From positions 186,001-250,000 of the forward strand of contig JBAZNI010000001.1 in NCBI GenBank assembly GCA_041649295.1: a stretch of DNA of 64,000 bases. The letters are read 5' to 3'. The notes beneath the pieces were generated by a model, which saw only the letters and a list, made by a program, of their open reading frames with translations, was not told the DNA's origin and made no database searches. The number at the start of each line of letters is the position of its first letter. Position 1 is the stretch's first letter. The stretch is from JACPLR01 sp041649295. GTDB lineage: Archaea > Nanobdellota > Nanobdellia > Pacearchaeales > GW2011-AR1. This document shows, one piece after another, positions 33,656-40,378 of this stretch. The translations under genes and the position numbers were made by a program.

Positions 33656-33893
33656 TCTTGCCACGCTGCGCTCTCACTTCGTTCGGATCTACTAACAGGA
33701 ATTTAACGATTCCAGAGCCTTGCAGGAATTTTCCCAAATTTTTCTTTGAAGAAAAAACTCTCGAGTGTTCCGCAATTTTTCCAGCTCTGACTTCGTCGAG
33801 GGAAAAATTTCTACACCTCGAGCCCTTCGGGTTGTTTAAGCCCGATGTTAATTGCAATCAGAAATCGGTGCTAATTTGTAAAAAGGGCAGGAT
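33580..33893. other. Non-coding stretch with inverted arm and element E
   Basis: No gene supported. Holds the right arm of the previous unit (33616-33655), element E (33693-33850), and the left arm of the next unit (33858-33897). Confidence 0.6.
33693..33850 (+). repeat. Array element E, attC-like
   Basis: Left end TAACAGGAATTTAACG (33693-33708) is nearly identical to element F, followed by CC-TTGCA-GG (33718-33726). Right end CCCGATGTTA (33841-33850). The centre carries AATTTTTCCAGCTCTG, shared with element C (AATTTTTCAGCTCTG near 31831), and an AAATTTTTC/GAAAAATTT stem. Confidence 0.75.
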
Positions 33894-34429
33894 TTATCTC
33901 TCTCTAATAAATTGTTCAATTTGTGCTATATGTTGCGTCATTTCAGTTTCATATTTTCTCATTTCTTGCGCAACGAGAGGACTTAGTCTATCTTCTGTCA
34001 TCAAGGGCGTTCTAACTTCAACATTATGTTCTTCTCCACCATCTAATGTTGGACACGCCCCATATTCTAATAGAACTTTATATTCTACTCCTAGCATTCT
34101 ACCAGAATATCTAATGTCCCGATTACCCCATTCAAGAGAAATATCTTCTTTAGAAGTTACTTTCAAATGTTGCTCAACTCGTTTTTGTAGACTATCTAAT
34201 CTATAACCATTTGCCATTACATGCATATAATTAACATTTTCATTTCCTTCTGTTTTTACAACACTCGAAAATTCATAATCTGGTCTTACACTTTCGAATT
34301 TGGGTAATGCATTTGCCATAATAAATGGTAATAGCAAGGAATTTATAAATTTACTGCCAAATAAATCCTGCCCTTGATTCTTTGTCTTGATGTATCACTT
34401 CGTTCTCTGAAAGACGCACCGATTTCTGA
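33858..34429. repeat. Inverted arms bracketing the gene at 33894-34319
   Basis: 14 bp TCAGAAATCGGTGC (33858-33871) pairs with GCACCGATTTCTGA (34416-34429). 15 bp AAGGGCAGGATTTAT (33883-33897) pairs with ATAAATCCTGCCCTT (34361-34375). Both are perfect and nested. The inner left arm includes the stop codon of the gene. Confidence 0.8.
33894..34319 (-). CDS. Soluble protein of unknown function (141 residues)
   Basis: Not recognised. Beta-rich N-terminal two thirds (EFSSVVKTEGNENVNYMHV, then GRMLGVEYKVLLEYGACP) and a helical charged tail (MRKYETEMTQHIAQIEQFI). Start chosen at ATG 34319, 26 bases after the TATA-like ATTTATAAAT (34341-34350). ATG 34337 would sit too close to that box. The only gene between elements E and F. 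Confidence 0.65.
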   Translation of the reverse strand: MANALPKFESVRPDYEFSSVVKTEGNENVNYMHVMANGYRLDSLQKRVEQHLKVTSKEDISLEWGNRDIRYSGRMLGVEYKVLLEYGACPTLDGGEEHNVEVRTPLMTEDRLSPLVAQEMRKYETEMTQHIAQIEQFIRER

Positions 34430-34781
34430 CTTTTCGGACGAAATTTTTCCACACTTTGTATGGAAAAAGAATAGAACAGGAATTTAACGGTTCCGAAACC
34501 TTGCAGGTTTCTCCGTCCAAATTGAATTTTTGTGGGGGGCCTCAAAAATTCAACTTCTCTAAATCGCATATGTTAGTTTTAATTGAGAATTCGCCTTAAT
34601 AGTTTAATAAAAGTAAATATAGTAAAATCACCCTTTAGCCATCCCTCAACCGCCCGCCCTTATTAGTGGGGAGTTGTCGCATCACTTCGTGATATTTGGT
34701 CTTTTTCTTCGAAAAAGAGAGTTATAGAAATTTTTTCCACCCCTGAGACTCGCAATTAGTCAAAATCAGAGATTTTGAGAT
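34320..34781. other. Non-coding stretch with element F and unit-end hairpins
   Basis: No gene supported; a 72-codon open frame across element F is not coding-like. Contents: promoter of the previous gene, right arms (34361-34429), element F (34475-34577), a GCCCGCC box (about 34650), and three perfect hairpins with 3-nt loops downstream of the TrmB gene: ATCAC-TTC-GTGAT (34681-34693), TCTTTTTC-TTC-GAAAAAGA (34700-34718), CAAAATC-AGA-GATTTTG (34761-34777). Confidence 0.6.
34475..34577 (+). repeat. Array element F, attC-like
   Basis: Left end AACAGGAATTTAACGG (34475-34490), nearly the same as element E. Hairpin AAACC-TTGCA-GGTTT (34496-34510, perfect 5-bp stem). Right end TAAATCGCATATGTTAGTT (34560-34578). 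The left box reads GAACA rather than TAACA. Confidence 0.75.
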
Positions 34782-35510
34782 TTATTTTTCTGCAATACCC
34801 CACATCAGTTTAAAATACTCTTGAAAATTTTCTGCAATTGTTTTATTTTCAATTACAATTCCTAGAAGAATATCTCCAACAACAAACAATATGGATTTAT
34901 CCTTATAAGTTGTAATCCACATGGGAGAGGTCAAATTTTTTGGCAGATATTTTATTTCAGTAAAAGGCATTTTTTCTCTCACATTCGCATATTTTCTAAC
35001 ATCATTTTTATAGATAATATTTAATTTGATTTTATTCTCCATTCTTCTTTTATGAAAATCTAAAAAATATGGCTCAAATTGTTCATTTGCTTCTTTTGGA
35101 GCTCCCAAAACAAAAAATTCATTCCCTTGTTTTAGCTCATTTAAAATATCTTCATGTATTGCTTTTAGTCCTTTCTTCCCTTCATATACATTTACCTTAT
35201 ACTTTACTTGTTCTTTCTGCTTTCTAATTAAAGCAGGTAGAATATCATTCAATCTCCTCCTTTTTTCATCAAGAAAACTAACCAATTTTTCTGGCTCTGT
35301 TGCAGTATAAAATCTTCTTTTTCCTTTTTCTACATAGTTGATTAAACCTTTGTCTACAAGATTTCCAATACATAAATGAACAACAGAGTTTTGGAGTTTA
35401 GTTTTCTTTTTTATGAACCCTGCTGTTGTCTCACCTAATTCTAGCAAGGCTAAATAAACTTTAATTTCTCCTTTAGTTAGCCCAATATCATTTAATATTT
35501 CCGTTTCCAT
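34782..35510 (-). CDS. TrmB-family transcriptional regulator (array copy 2)
   Basis: 242 residues. Winged helix (IGLTKGEIKVYLALLELGET, then NSVVHLCIGNLVDKGLI, then RRFYTATEPEKLV), linker, effector domain (YEGKKGLKAIHEDILNEL to FKLMWGIAE). Clearly related in layout to the copy at 29785 but diverged in sequence. It is likewise divergent from a small gene (35596). A TATA-like CTTAAATACTT lies about 28 bases upstream. May control the adjacent small gene; ligand unknown. Confidence 0.86.
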   Translation of the reverse strand: METEILNDIGLTKGEIKVYLALLELGETTAGFIKKKTKLQNSVVHLCIGNLVDKGLINYVEKGKRRFYTATEPEKLVSFLDEKRRRLNDILPALIRKQKEQVKYKVNVYEGKKGLKAIHEDILNELKQGNEFFVLGAPKEANEQFEPYFLDFHKRRMENKIKLNIIYKNDVRKYANVREKMPFTEIKYLPKNLTSPMWITTYKDKSILFVVGDILLGIVIENKTIAENFQEYFKLMWGIAEK

Positions 35511-35595
35511 CTTTATCCACTAATAATGGAGGACAAGTATTTAAGTATATCGGTTATTTTACTATGAAAGAATAAAATCAAGGAGAATAATAAAA

Positions 35596-35805
35596 ATGAG
35601 CATAGAAAAAAGGATTAATGAAGGGAAAAATGAGAAAGAGAGTGAGGAAACTCCACAAGCTTCTAATCCTAGACCAATAAGATACGAAAAGCCAATTGGT
35701 GGATCAGATAATCAACCATTAGTGGAACGTGCTGGTTATTGGAGCACAGATTATAATGGACGGGCAACATTTGTTGGCACATATGGGTCTGGGAAATTAG
35801 AGTAA
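35596..35805 (+). CDS. Small hydrophilic protein (69 residues), unknown
   Basis: Charged and Gly/Ser-rich, probably disordered in the first 40 residues (NEGKNEKESEETPQASNP), with aromatic residues later (RAGYWSTDYNGRATFVGTY). ATG preceded by AAGGAG. Divergent from the TrmB gene across 85 bases. Followed by the hairpin CTTCTTTT-AAA-AAAAGAAG (35869-35887). No family recognised. Confidence 0.58.
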   Translation: MSIEKRINEGKNEKESEETPQASNPRPIRYEKPIGGSDNQPLVERAGYWSTDYNGRATFVGTYGSGKLE

Positions 35806-35868
35806 CATGATTATTCTGCAATTTTAAATGAATTATAAAATAAGTTTCTTTCCCACCAAAAAATCTAT

Positions 35869-35887
35869 CTTCTTTTAAAAAAAGAAG
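35869..35887. terminator. 3-nt-loop hairpin after the small gene, part of a dispersed family
   Basis: CTTCTTTT-AAA-AAAAGAAG (8-bp stem) followed by CAAAAAAG. Close relatives are at 31597-31619 and 36571-36589. The last is in direct orientation to this copy, so the DUF2683/RelE unit lies between two direct copies. Confidence 0.55.
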
Positions 35888-35950
35888 CAAAAAAGCAGGC
35901 GGGCAATCTTTCTTGCACTATGGCTTTGGATGCCACTTCTCTAAAATAAA

Positions 35951-36223
35951 CTAATTCTTGTAAATCTTATCGTGGTGGTCAAAATCTGAAAAGAATATAA
36001 GGTTGTTAATTTTGTCAAATCTGAAAACAAGGACAAAATGCCCAACATGAACCCTCTTGAATTCTTTCATGTCATATCTTAAATTTTTGTAGTGTTCTAT
36101 CTCTGTACTATTCAAAACTTCGTTCATTTTATTTAGAAGATTTTCGTAGAGTTGTCTGTCTTTTTTTTGAAGTTTAACAAGAATCCTATCAAACTCTTTG
36201 CTTGTCTTGTAACCTCTTGGCAT
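35951..36223 (-). CDS. RelE/ParE-superfamily toxin
   Basis: 90 residues. Typical compact toxin fold: basic N-terminal helices (YKTSKEFDRILVKLQKKDR), then HYKNLRYDMKEFKRVHVGHFVLVFRF and a terminal strand (NNLIFFSDFDHHDKIY). Likely an mRNA-cleaving or translation-blocking toxin. The last histidine/tyrosine residues could be catalytic. Its start is 1 base after the antitoxin stop, so both come from one mRNA. Confidence 0.85.
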   Translation of the reverse strand: MPRGYKTSKEFDRILVKLQKKDRQLYENLLNKMNEVLNSTEIEHYKNLRYDMKEFKRVHVGHFVLVFRFDKINNLIFFSDFDHHDKIYKN

Positions 36224-36224
36224 T

Positions 36225-36470
36225 TTACCTCTTTTCTATCTTCTTCCTTAATTGCTCTATAAAATTAGATGTTTCTCCATAGCCTTCTTTTTCAATTTTT
36301 CTTAATTTTTCTAAGTATTCAGGTCTTAATTCAGGCTCTAAAATATTTGCTCCGCATTCTATAACTATCTTAGCAATAGCTTCACTTTTAGTCTTCAGAT
36401 TGTATCTGGCTTTAACGATATTCAGAATTTGATTAGCTTCATTAGGAATTTCAATCATTGCTTGTACCAT
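36225..36470 (-). CDS. DUF2683-type antitoxin
   Basis: 81 residues from ATG 36470. The opening MVQAMIEIPNEANQILNIVK and LKTKSEAIAKIV match the archaeal DUF2683 family, short DNA-binding-like proteins found before RelE toxins. The upstream extension to 36566 would be implausible (transmembrane-like, codes through the promoter). A palindromic sequence just upstream suggests autoregulation by the toxin-antitoxin complex. Confidence 0.85.
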   Translation of the reverse strand: MVQAMIEIPNEANQILNIVKARYNLKTKSEAIAKIVIECGANILEPELRPEYLEKLRKIEKEGYGETSNFIEQLRKKIEKR

Positions 36471-36503
36471 TTTATTACATCTATATATTTTGTATAAATA
36501 TCT

Positions 36504-36522
36504 TATATACATGAAGTATATA
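36504..36522. promoter_or_regulatory. Palindromic operator of the DUF2683/RelE pair
   Basis: TATATAC-ATGAA-GTATATA (7-bp arms) overlaps the TATA region, 34-52 bases upstream of the antitoxin start. A usual place for toxin-antitoxin autorepression. Confidence 0.6.
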
Positions 36523-36621
36523 AACCTTTTGATTTTAAAAACTAAGACTACTTGCCACCATCTCAAAAATCTTCTTTCTTAAAAAGAAACAAAAAAGTGG
36601 CCACTCACAAAACAAAGATAC

Positions 36622-36755
36622 AACAACAAAGTTTATTATTAATTTGAGTAGCGTCCTGCCTCGCCAACTCTGAAAAAATCCTTCTGCCATATGGCTCGGA
36701 TTTTTTCGAGGCTCGGATTTTGGAGGAGAAAAAACTTCTTTAAATCGCGATGTTA
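36622..36755 (+). repeat. Array element G, attC-like, divergent left half
   Basis: The right end TTTAAATCGCGATGTTA (36739-36755) matches the element consensus exactly. The left end (AACAACAAAGTTTATTATTAATTTG) is recognisable only by AACA and AT-rich stem-like bases, so its limit is uncertain. A GAAAAAATCC/GGATTTTTTC stem fills the centre. No TTGCA loop seen. Confidence 0.6.
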
Positions 36756-36803
36756 AATACAATCAAGAATGAGCCCTAAATTAGTAGAAGGGCAAGAATG
36801 GTT

Positions 36804-37127
36804 TTATCTATTAGAAAAATATTTATCTTGTAAATGTTCCAAATTATTTTCTACTCCTCTACGAGAAGAATAAGTTCCAGTTGTTTCAACTGTTCCTTGT
36901 CGAGAAGCTCTTTTTTTTGGAACACTTGCAGGAACCATCCCAAATTCATATTTCACTACTTGACCATCTATCTCTGCGGGCAACCCCCCCATGCGATGTG
37001 CAGTTACTTTTCTTCCATCTACTTTAGTAACTACTCCCCCGAATCCTCGTTCAATTCCTGCTTGGTCAACAACCTCCCATGTTTCCTGACCTCTAAGCAT
37101 TCTTATTACTTGATCTTCTCTACTCAT
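36804..37127 (-). CDS. Small basic soluble protein (107 residues), unknown
   Basis: From ATG 37127, about 28 bases after TATA-like GTTTATAAATA. Helical start (SREDQVIRMLRGQETWEVV), a glycine-rich beta middle (GIERGFGGVVTKVDGRKVT), and a basic Ser/Arg-rich tail (KKRASRQGTVE). Longer starts to 37274 would run through the promoter and an inverted arm. The only gene between elements G and H; bracketed by a 10-bp inverted repeat. Confidence 0.62.
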   Translation of the reverse strand: MSREDQVIRMLRGQETWEVVDQAGIERGFGGVVTKVDGRKVTAHRMGGLPAEIDGQVVKYEFGMVPASVPKKRASRQGTVETTGTYSSRRGVENNLEHLQDKYFSNR

Positions 37128-37308
37128 AATAATTTGGAAATGAGATAGATATTTATAAACTTTTAGTTTTTTTGAAGTAGTAACAATTCTTGCCCAAGAT
37201 GTTTTTATTGTTTGCACTTCGTGCTTGAAGACGCAGGTCTGATTACTCCTTCGCTCCGTTTCACTTCGCACCACGCTGCACTCTACTCCTTTCAGTCGTC
37301 GGGGCGTA

Positions 37309-37388
37309 TAACAAGGGAGATATTGTTCAGCCCTCAGCTCGCATTTTTCCCAAATTCACTTAGTGAAACTTCAGATAATAGCGATGTT
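37309..37388 (+). repeat. Array element H, attC-like, last copy
   Basis: TAACA (37309-37313) on the left and AGCGATGTT (37380-37388) on the right, close to the CGCGATGTT consensus. The inner stem is weak and there is no TTGCA loop, so this copy is degenerate or a variant. Confidence 0.55.
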
Positions 37389-37574
37389 CTACGCAATCAA
37401 ACTTTTAATTTATAGGGGGTGCAGGTGAGTTGCTGATGCAACAGATAGCCTTTCGCTAATCGCTCAAGGTTTTACCTCCCGCCACTCTCCTTACCCACCA
37501 CCTTACTACTGAGCAAAAATTTTCTAAAACTAGGTTGGGGGCAGACGAACGAAAACGAACCGAAAAGCTTATAA

Positions 37575-37589
37575 ATAAGATAATCTTAT
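37575..37589. promoter_or_regulatory. Palindromic operator of the AbrB/PIN pair
   Basis: ATAAGAT-A-ATCTTAT (7-bp arms, 1-base centre) overlaps the TATA-like CTTATAAATA, 30-44 bases before the antitoxin start. Fits autorepression by the AbrB-type protein. Confidence 0.6.
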
Positions 37590-37618
37590 CAGTAATATAA
37601 ACTTACTGGAGGATAAAA

Positions 37619-37879
37619 ATGGAAAATATTGAAATAACAAGTATGAGTTCAAGAGGACAAATAGTAATACCTCAAGGTCTAAGAGACAGATTGAAAATAC
37701 ATGAGGGCGAAAAATTTGTAATTATTGGAGAAGATAACACTATTGTCTTAAAAAAACTTGAAATGCCTTCTTTTAGCGGAGTAGATAAATTGCTCAAAAA
37801 AACAAGAGAGTTCGCAAAAAAGAAAGAATTAAAAGAAGCAGATGTATCTGAAGCTATAAGCGAAGCAAGGAAAAAATGA
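37619..37879 (+). CDS. AbrB/SpoVT-type antitoxin
   Basis: 86 residues. The swapped-hairpin DNA-binding domain is clear (SSRGQIVIPQGLRDRLKI, then GEKFVIIGEDNTIVLKKLE). The C-terminal half is a lysine/glutamate-rich helix that would wrap the toxin. A strong GGAGG ribosome-binding site lies 7 bases upstream. It overlaps the PIN gene by 4 bases. Confidence 0.9.
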   Translation: MENIEITSMSSRGQIVIPQGLRDRLKIHEGEKFVIIGEDNTIVLKKLEMPSFSGVDKLLKKTREFAKKKELKEADVSEAISEARKK

Positions 37880-38280
37880 GAATAGTCTTAGACACGAATG
37901 TGTTTATCTCAGGAATATTTTGGGAAGGAAATTTTTGCTCTCAGATTATAGATAAGTGGAGAAAAGGAATATTCCAATTAGTGAGTTCTCCCAAACTTGT
38001 TGAAGAATTAGTAGAAACTCTTAGAGCTTTTAAGATTTCTATGCCTGAAGAGACGATTCAAGAATGGAAAAATCTTATTATAGAAACATCCGTAATGGTT
38101 GATCCAATTGTAGCTGTTAGAGTAGTAAAGGATGACCCCGAAGATGACAAGTTTATAGAAGCTGCTGTTTATGGAGAAGCCGATTTTATTGTAAGCCAAG
38201 ATAAGCATCTTTTGAAGCTGAAAGAATACAATAAAACCAAGATTTTAAAGCCAGAAGAAGCTGTTTTGATTATTTCTTAG
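37876..38280 (+). CDS. PIN-domain toxin (VapC-like ribonuclease)
   Basis: 134 residues. Metal-binding acidic residues in the usual order: D6 in VLDTNVF, an acidic residue in the helix ELVETLR, then DDPEDDKFIEAA and ADFIVSQD. Acts as an RNA-cleaving toxin restrained by the AbrB-type protein encoded just before it. The stop codon overlaps the remnant of a TrmB gene on the other strand. Confidence 0.9.
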   Translation: MRIVLDTNVFISGIFWEGNFCSQIIDKWRKGIFQLVSSPKLVEELVETLRAFKISMPEETIQEWKNLIIETSVMVDPIVAVRVVKDDPEDDKFIEAAVYGEADFIVSQDKHLLKLKEYNKTKILKPEEAVLIIS

Positions 38281-38565
38281 CAATTTTCCACAACAACTCA
38301 AAGAAGGTCATATTCCTCTTTACTGCTTCTTCACTTTTATCATAAATCCAAATGGTTTTTCAAGCCAAACAATCGTAACAACTCTATCTCCATAAATCAT
38401 AATTGTTGAAGGAAAATCATAAGTTTCTGGCAAGAAATTCATTTCAAGAAATTTAAGGTTCTCCTTTTTCTTTTCTTCTTTGACTCTTTCACTGTAAATC
38501 ATTTTAACCTTTATCTTTAATCTTGCTCTCTCATCATTCCAATGCTTTTGATAAAAAGGAAACAT
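38270..38565 (-). pseudogene. Remnant of a TrmB-family regulator (truncated and frameshifted)
   Basis: Only the C-terminal effector part remains. The frame from 38565 reads YQKHWNDERARLKIKVKMIY to FGFMIK and then stops. Shifting by one base continues the family ending (DKSEEAVKRNMTFFELLWK) to a stop at 38270-38272. That segment aligns with YFELLWKEA of the copy at 29785. Upstream of 38565 the frame closes at once (TAA), so the winged helix is missing. It marks the right border of the array region. Confidence 0.75.
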
Positions 38566-38612
38566 CTCTTAAAAAGACTGCAATACAGGCGCGCACCTTT
38601 AACAAACCTCTT

Positions 38613-39239
38613 TTATTTCATAACCTCTCCTGTTTTCATATACCACATATACAAATCCAGTTCTGCAGGGGACATATTAAGCTGAGAAGCAAGTTTAAAA
38701 AATTCTTTCTCAATTTCTAGATATTTATTTTTTGTAATTGGCTTTGGAACTTCACTAATTAGCTTATTTTCAAGCATTAAATTTAAGATATGCCTGTCAA
38801 GAATCGCTAAATTATTTGAACCAGTATTTCTAAGAAAGTGAGAAGCTTCTTTCATTCCAAGCCCTTTAACATTTTCAACAATAAAATTTCTTTTTTCACT
38901 TTCACTTTTTAATTTGCTTAATATGTTTTTAATATACTGGAACTTGCGTGCTTCACAAATATACTTTGCCTTATGGTTATGGAACCTATGATGATTCCTT
39001 TTTATAGCAAATGCAATTCTTTCTTCTTCTAAATTCAAAAAACCAGCACCTTTTAATTCATTTTGAATATTAATTGCAGTCCTGGCGCGAGAATTCGCAG
39101 TTAACAAACAAAAACACAACTCACTAAACCAATCTTCATCACTTTTATTTTTAAAACCAGAAAACTCACTAAGTCTCGTTTCAACTATTTTTGAAATTTC
39201 TGATTTTCTTAATTCATTTATTTGATTAATTAATTCCAT
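38613..39239 (-). CDS. ogg: 8-oxoguanine DNA glycosylase/AP lyase, Ogg2 type
   Basis: Removes oxidised guanine from DNA and nicks the abasic site. 208 residues, the length of archaeal Ogg2. Helix-hairpin-helix with VKGLGMKEASHFLRNTG holding the Schiff-base lysine K130, and catalytic D148 in LAILDRHIL. The C-terminus ends in LDLYMWYMKTG, typical of this group. First ordinary chromosomal gene after the array. Confidence 0.9.
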   Translation of the reverse strand: MELINQINELRKSEISKIVETRLSEFSGFKNKSDEDWFSELCFCLLTANSRARTAINIQNELKGAGFLNLEEERIAFAIKRNHHRFHNHKAKYICEARKFQYIKNILSKLKSESEKRNFIVENVKGLGMKEASHFLRNTGSNNLAILDRHILNLMLENKLISEVPKPITKNKYLEIEKEFFKLASQLNMSPAELDLYMWYMKTGEVMK

Positions 39240-39346
39240 AAATATAAATGCTGCCTTTTAGTTAAAAATATATCGATAATAGTTATAATAATATTCTACT
39301 ATACACTCTATAACTTCGCTGCGTAGAAACTCTGTCTGTAGGTTTA

Positions 39347-39874
39347 TCATAATGATTTTAAATAATAATTTATCTTTTTCTCTTCACCAATTGTAGACTC
39401 TTCTTTATCGCCATAATCATGCCCGGGGTAAATAGCTGTTTTATCTGGAAGCTTAATAAGTTTTTTCAAACTTTCAAATTCTTTCTTTTCATCTTCTTTG
39501 CTGAAAGTTGCCCCAATACCTCCAACAAATAAAGTATCTCCTGTAAACAGCTTCCCATCAGCATAAAAACAAACACTATCTTTAGTATGCCCCGGAGTTT
39601 CAATAACTTCTATTTTTTCTTCGCCAAGTTTAATAATTTTATTTTTATTGCTTATTAAGTCTATTCCTTTATTTTTGAAAAATTCATTTCCGCTTGTGTG
39701 GTCAAAATGGTTATGGGTGTTCAATATTCCAATTATTTTAACATTAAGTTCTTTTGCTTTTTCAAAATAATCCTTTATTGGAAAAGGATCTATTACAAAT
39801 GCATTCATTGACTTATTATAAATTAAATAAGAAAAATTTCTGTCAAATCCGCCTTTAAATTTTACTACTTCCAT
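39347..39874 (-). CDS. Metallo-beta-lactamase-fold hydrolase (glyoxalase II-like)
   Basis: 175 residues from ATG 39874, 27 bases after TATA-like TTATTTAAATATC. Metal motif THNHFDHTSG, then TPGHTKDSVC, LFTGDTLFVGG and YPGHDYG. Glyoxalase-II-like order, but the C-terminal substrate domain is lacking, so the substrate (thioester or other) is open. Divergent from the small membrane protein at 39923. Confidence 0.9.
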   Translation of the reverse strand: MEVVKFKGGFDRNFSYLIYNKSMNAFVIDPFPIKDYFEKAKELNVKIIGILNTHNHFDHTSGNEFFKNKGIDLISNKNKIIKLGEEKIEVIETPGHTKDSVCFYADGKLFTGDTLFVGGIGATFSKEDEKKEFESLKKLIKLPDKTAIYPGHDYGDKEESTIGEEKKINYYLKSL

Positions 39875-39922
39875 TAGATTAATCAGGCAAAGATATTTAA
39901 ATAATCTTTTCATATCTTTAAT

Positions 39923-40174
39923 ATGGGTGATATAACAACTATTCTGGGAATTCCTATATGGCTATTTTTATTAATAGCAGTTTGGGAACTTATCTGGAAA
40001 GGAATTGCTCTTTGGAAAACAGGAAGAAACAATCAGTTGGTATGGTTTGTTTTCATACTAATACTGAATACTATTGGAATCTTGCCAATAGTATATTTAC
40101 TTTTTTTCCAAAAGAGAAAAGTAGCTGCAACATCCCTTGTTAAAGCTCCTAAAAAAGCTAAGAGAAGAAAGTAG
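39923..40174 (+). CDS. DUF5652-like small membrane protein
   Basis: 83 residues with two membrane helices. The pattern WELIWKGIALWKTGR, then WFVFILILNTIGILPIVYLLFF, matches DUF5652 proteins, common in DPANN archaea and candidate-phylum bacteria. Basic tail (KAPKKAKRRK). Function unknown. Confidence 0.82.
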   Translation: MGDITTILGIPIWLFLLIAVWELIWKGIALWKTGRNNQLVWFVFILILNTIGILPIVYLLFFQKRKVAATSLVKAPKKAKRRK

Positions 40175-40378
40175 CTAAATGCTTTTTATTTTTCTTAATA
40201 TTTTCTTTTTTATTTTTCTTAATAACAATATCTTGCCATTTCAATAATATGTTCTTTAGGAATTACTAATTAAAAAATAATGAGAATATTTTAGAGATTC
40301 CATTATCTAATTTTTATTACTTATTATTTGTGACATTTTTTAGGATAACTTTATAAATATTTAATTCATCTTTTTAAA

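Larger units (their letters stand above)
36471..36803. other. Non-coding stretch with operator, hairpin and element G
   Basis: No gene supported. Holds the toxin-antitoxin promoter, the hairpin TTTCTT-AAA-AAGAAA (36575-36589), element G (about 36622-36755), and the arm GGGCAAGAAT (36790-36799), which has its exact inverted partner at 37186-37195, on the far side of the next gene. Confidence 0.55.
37128..37618. other. 491-base non-coding stretch with element H
   Basis: No gene supported. Promoter of the 36804 gene, the arm ATTCTTGCCC (37186-37195), a GCAC/GTGC hairpin near 37215, element H (37309-37388), a CCCACC box (about 37493), and the promoter and operator of the AbrB/PIN pair (37570-37600). 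Confidence 0.55.

Noticed and set aside
36471..36566. Long N-terminal extension of the DUF2683 antitoxin from 36566
   Set aside because: It would code through the palindromic promoter and gives an unlikely hydrophobic start. ATG 36470 opens directly with the family motif.
28019..37400. CRISPR array
   Set aside because: The repeats differ in length and sequence, spacing ranges from 0.5 to 3 kb with genes between, and no cas genes are present.
28000..38600. Insertion sequence or conventional transposon
   Set aside because: Inverted repeats exist, but no transposase gene was found among the open frames.
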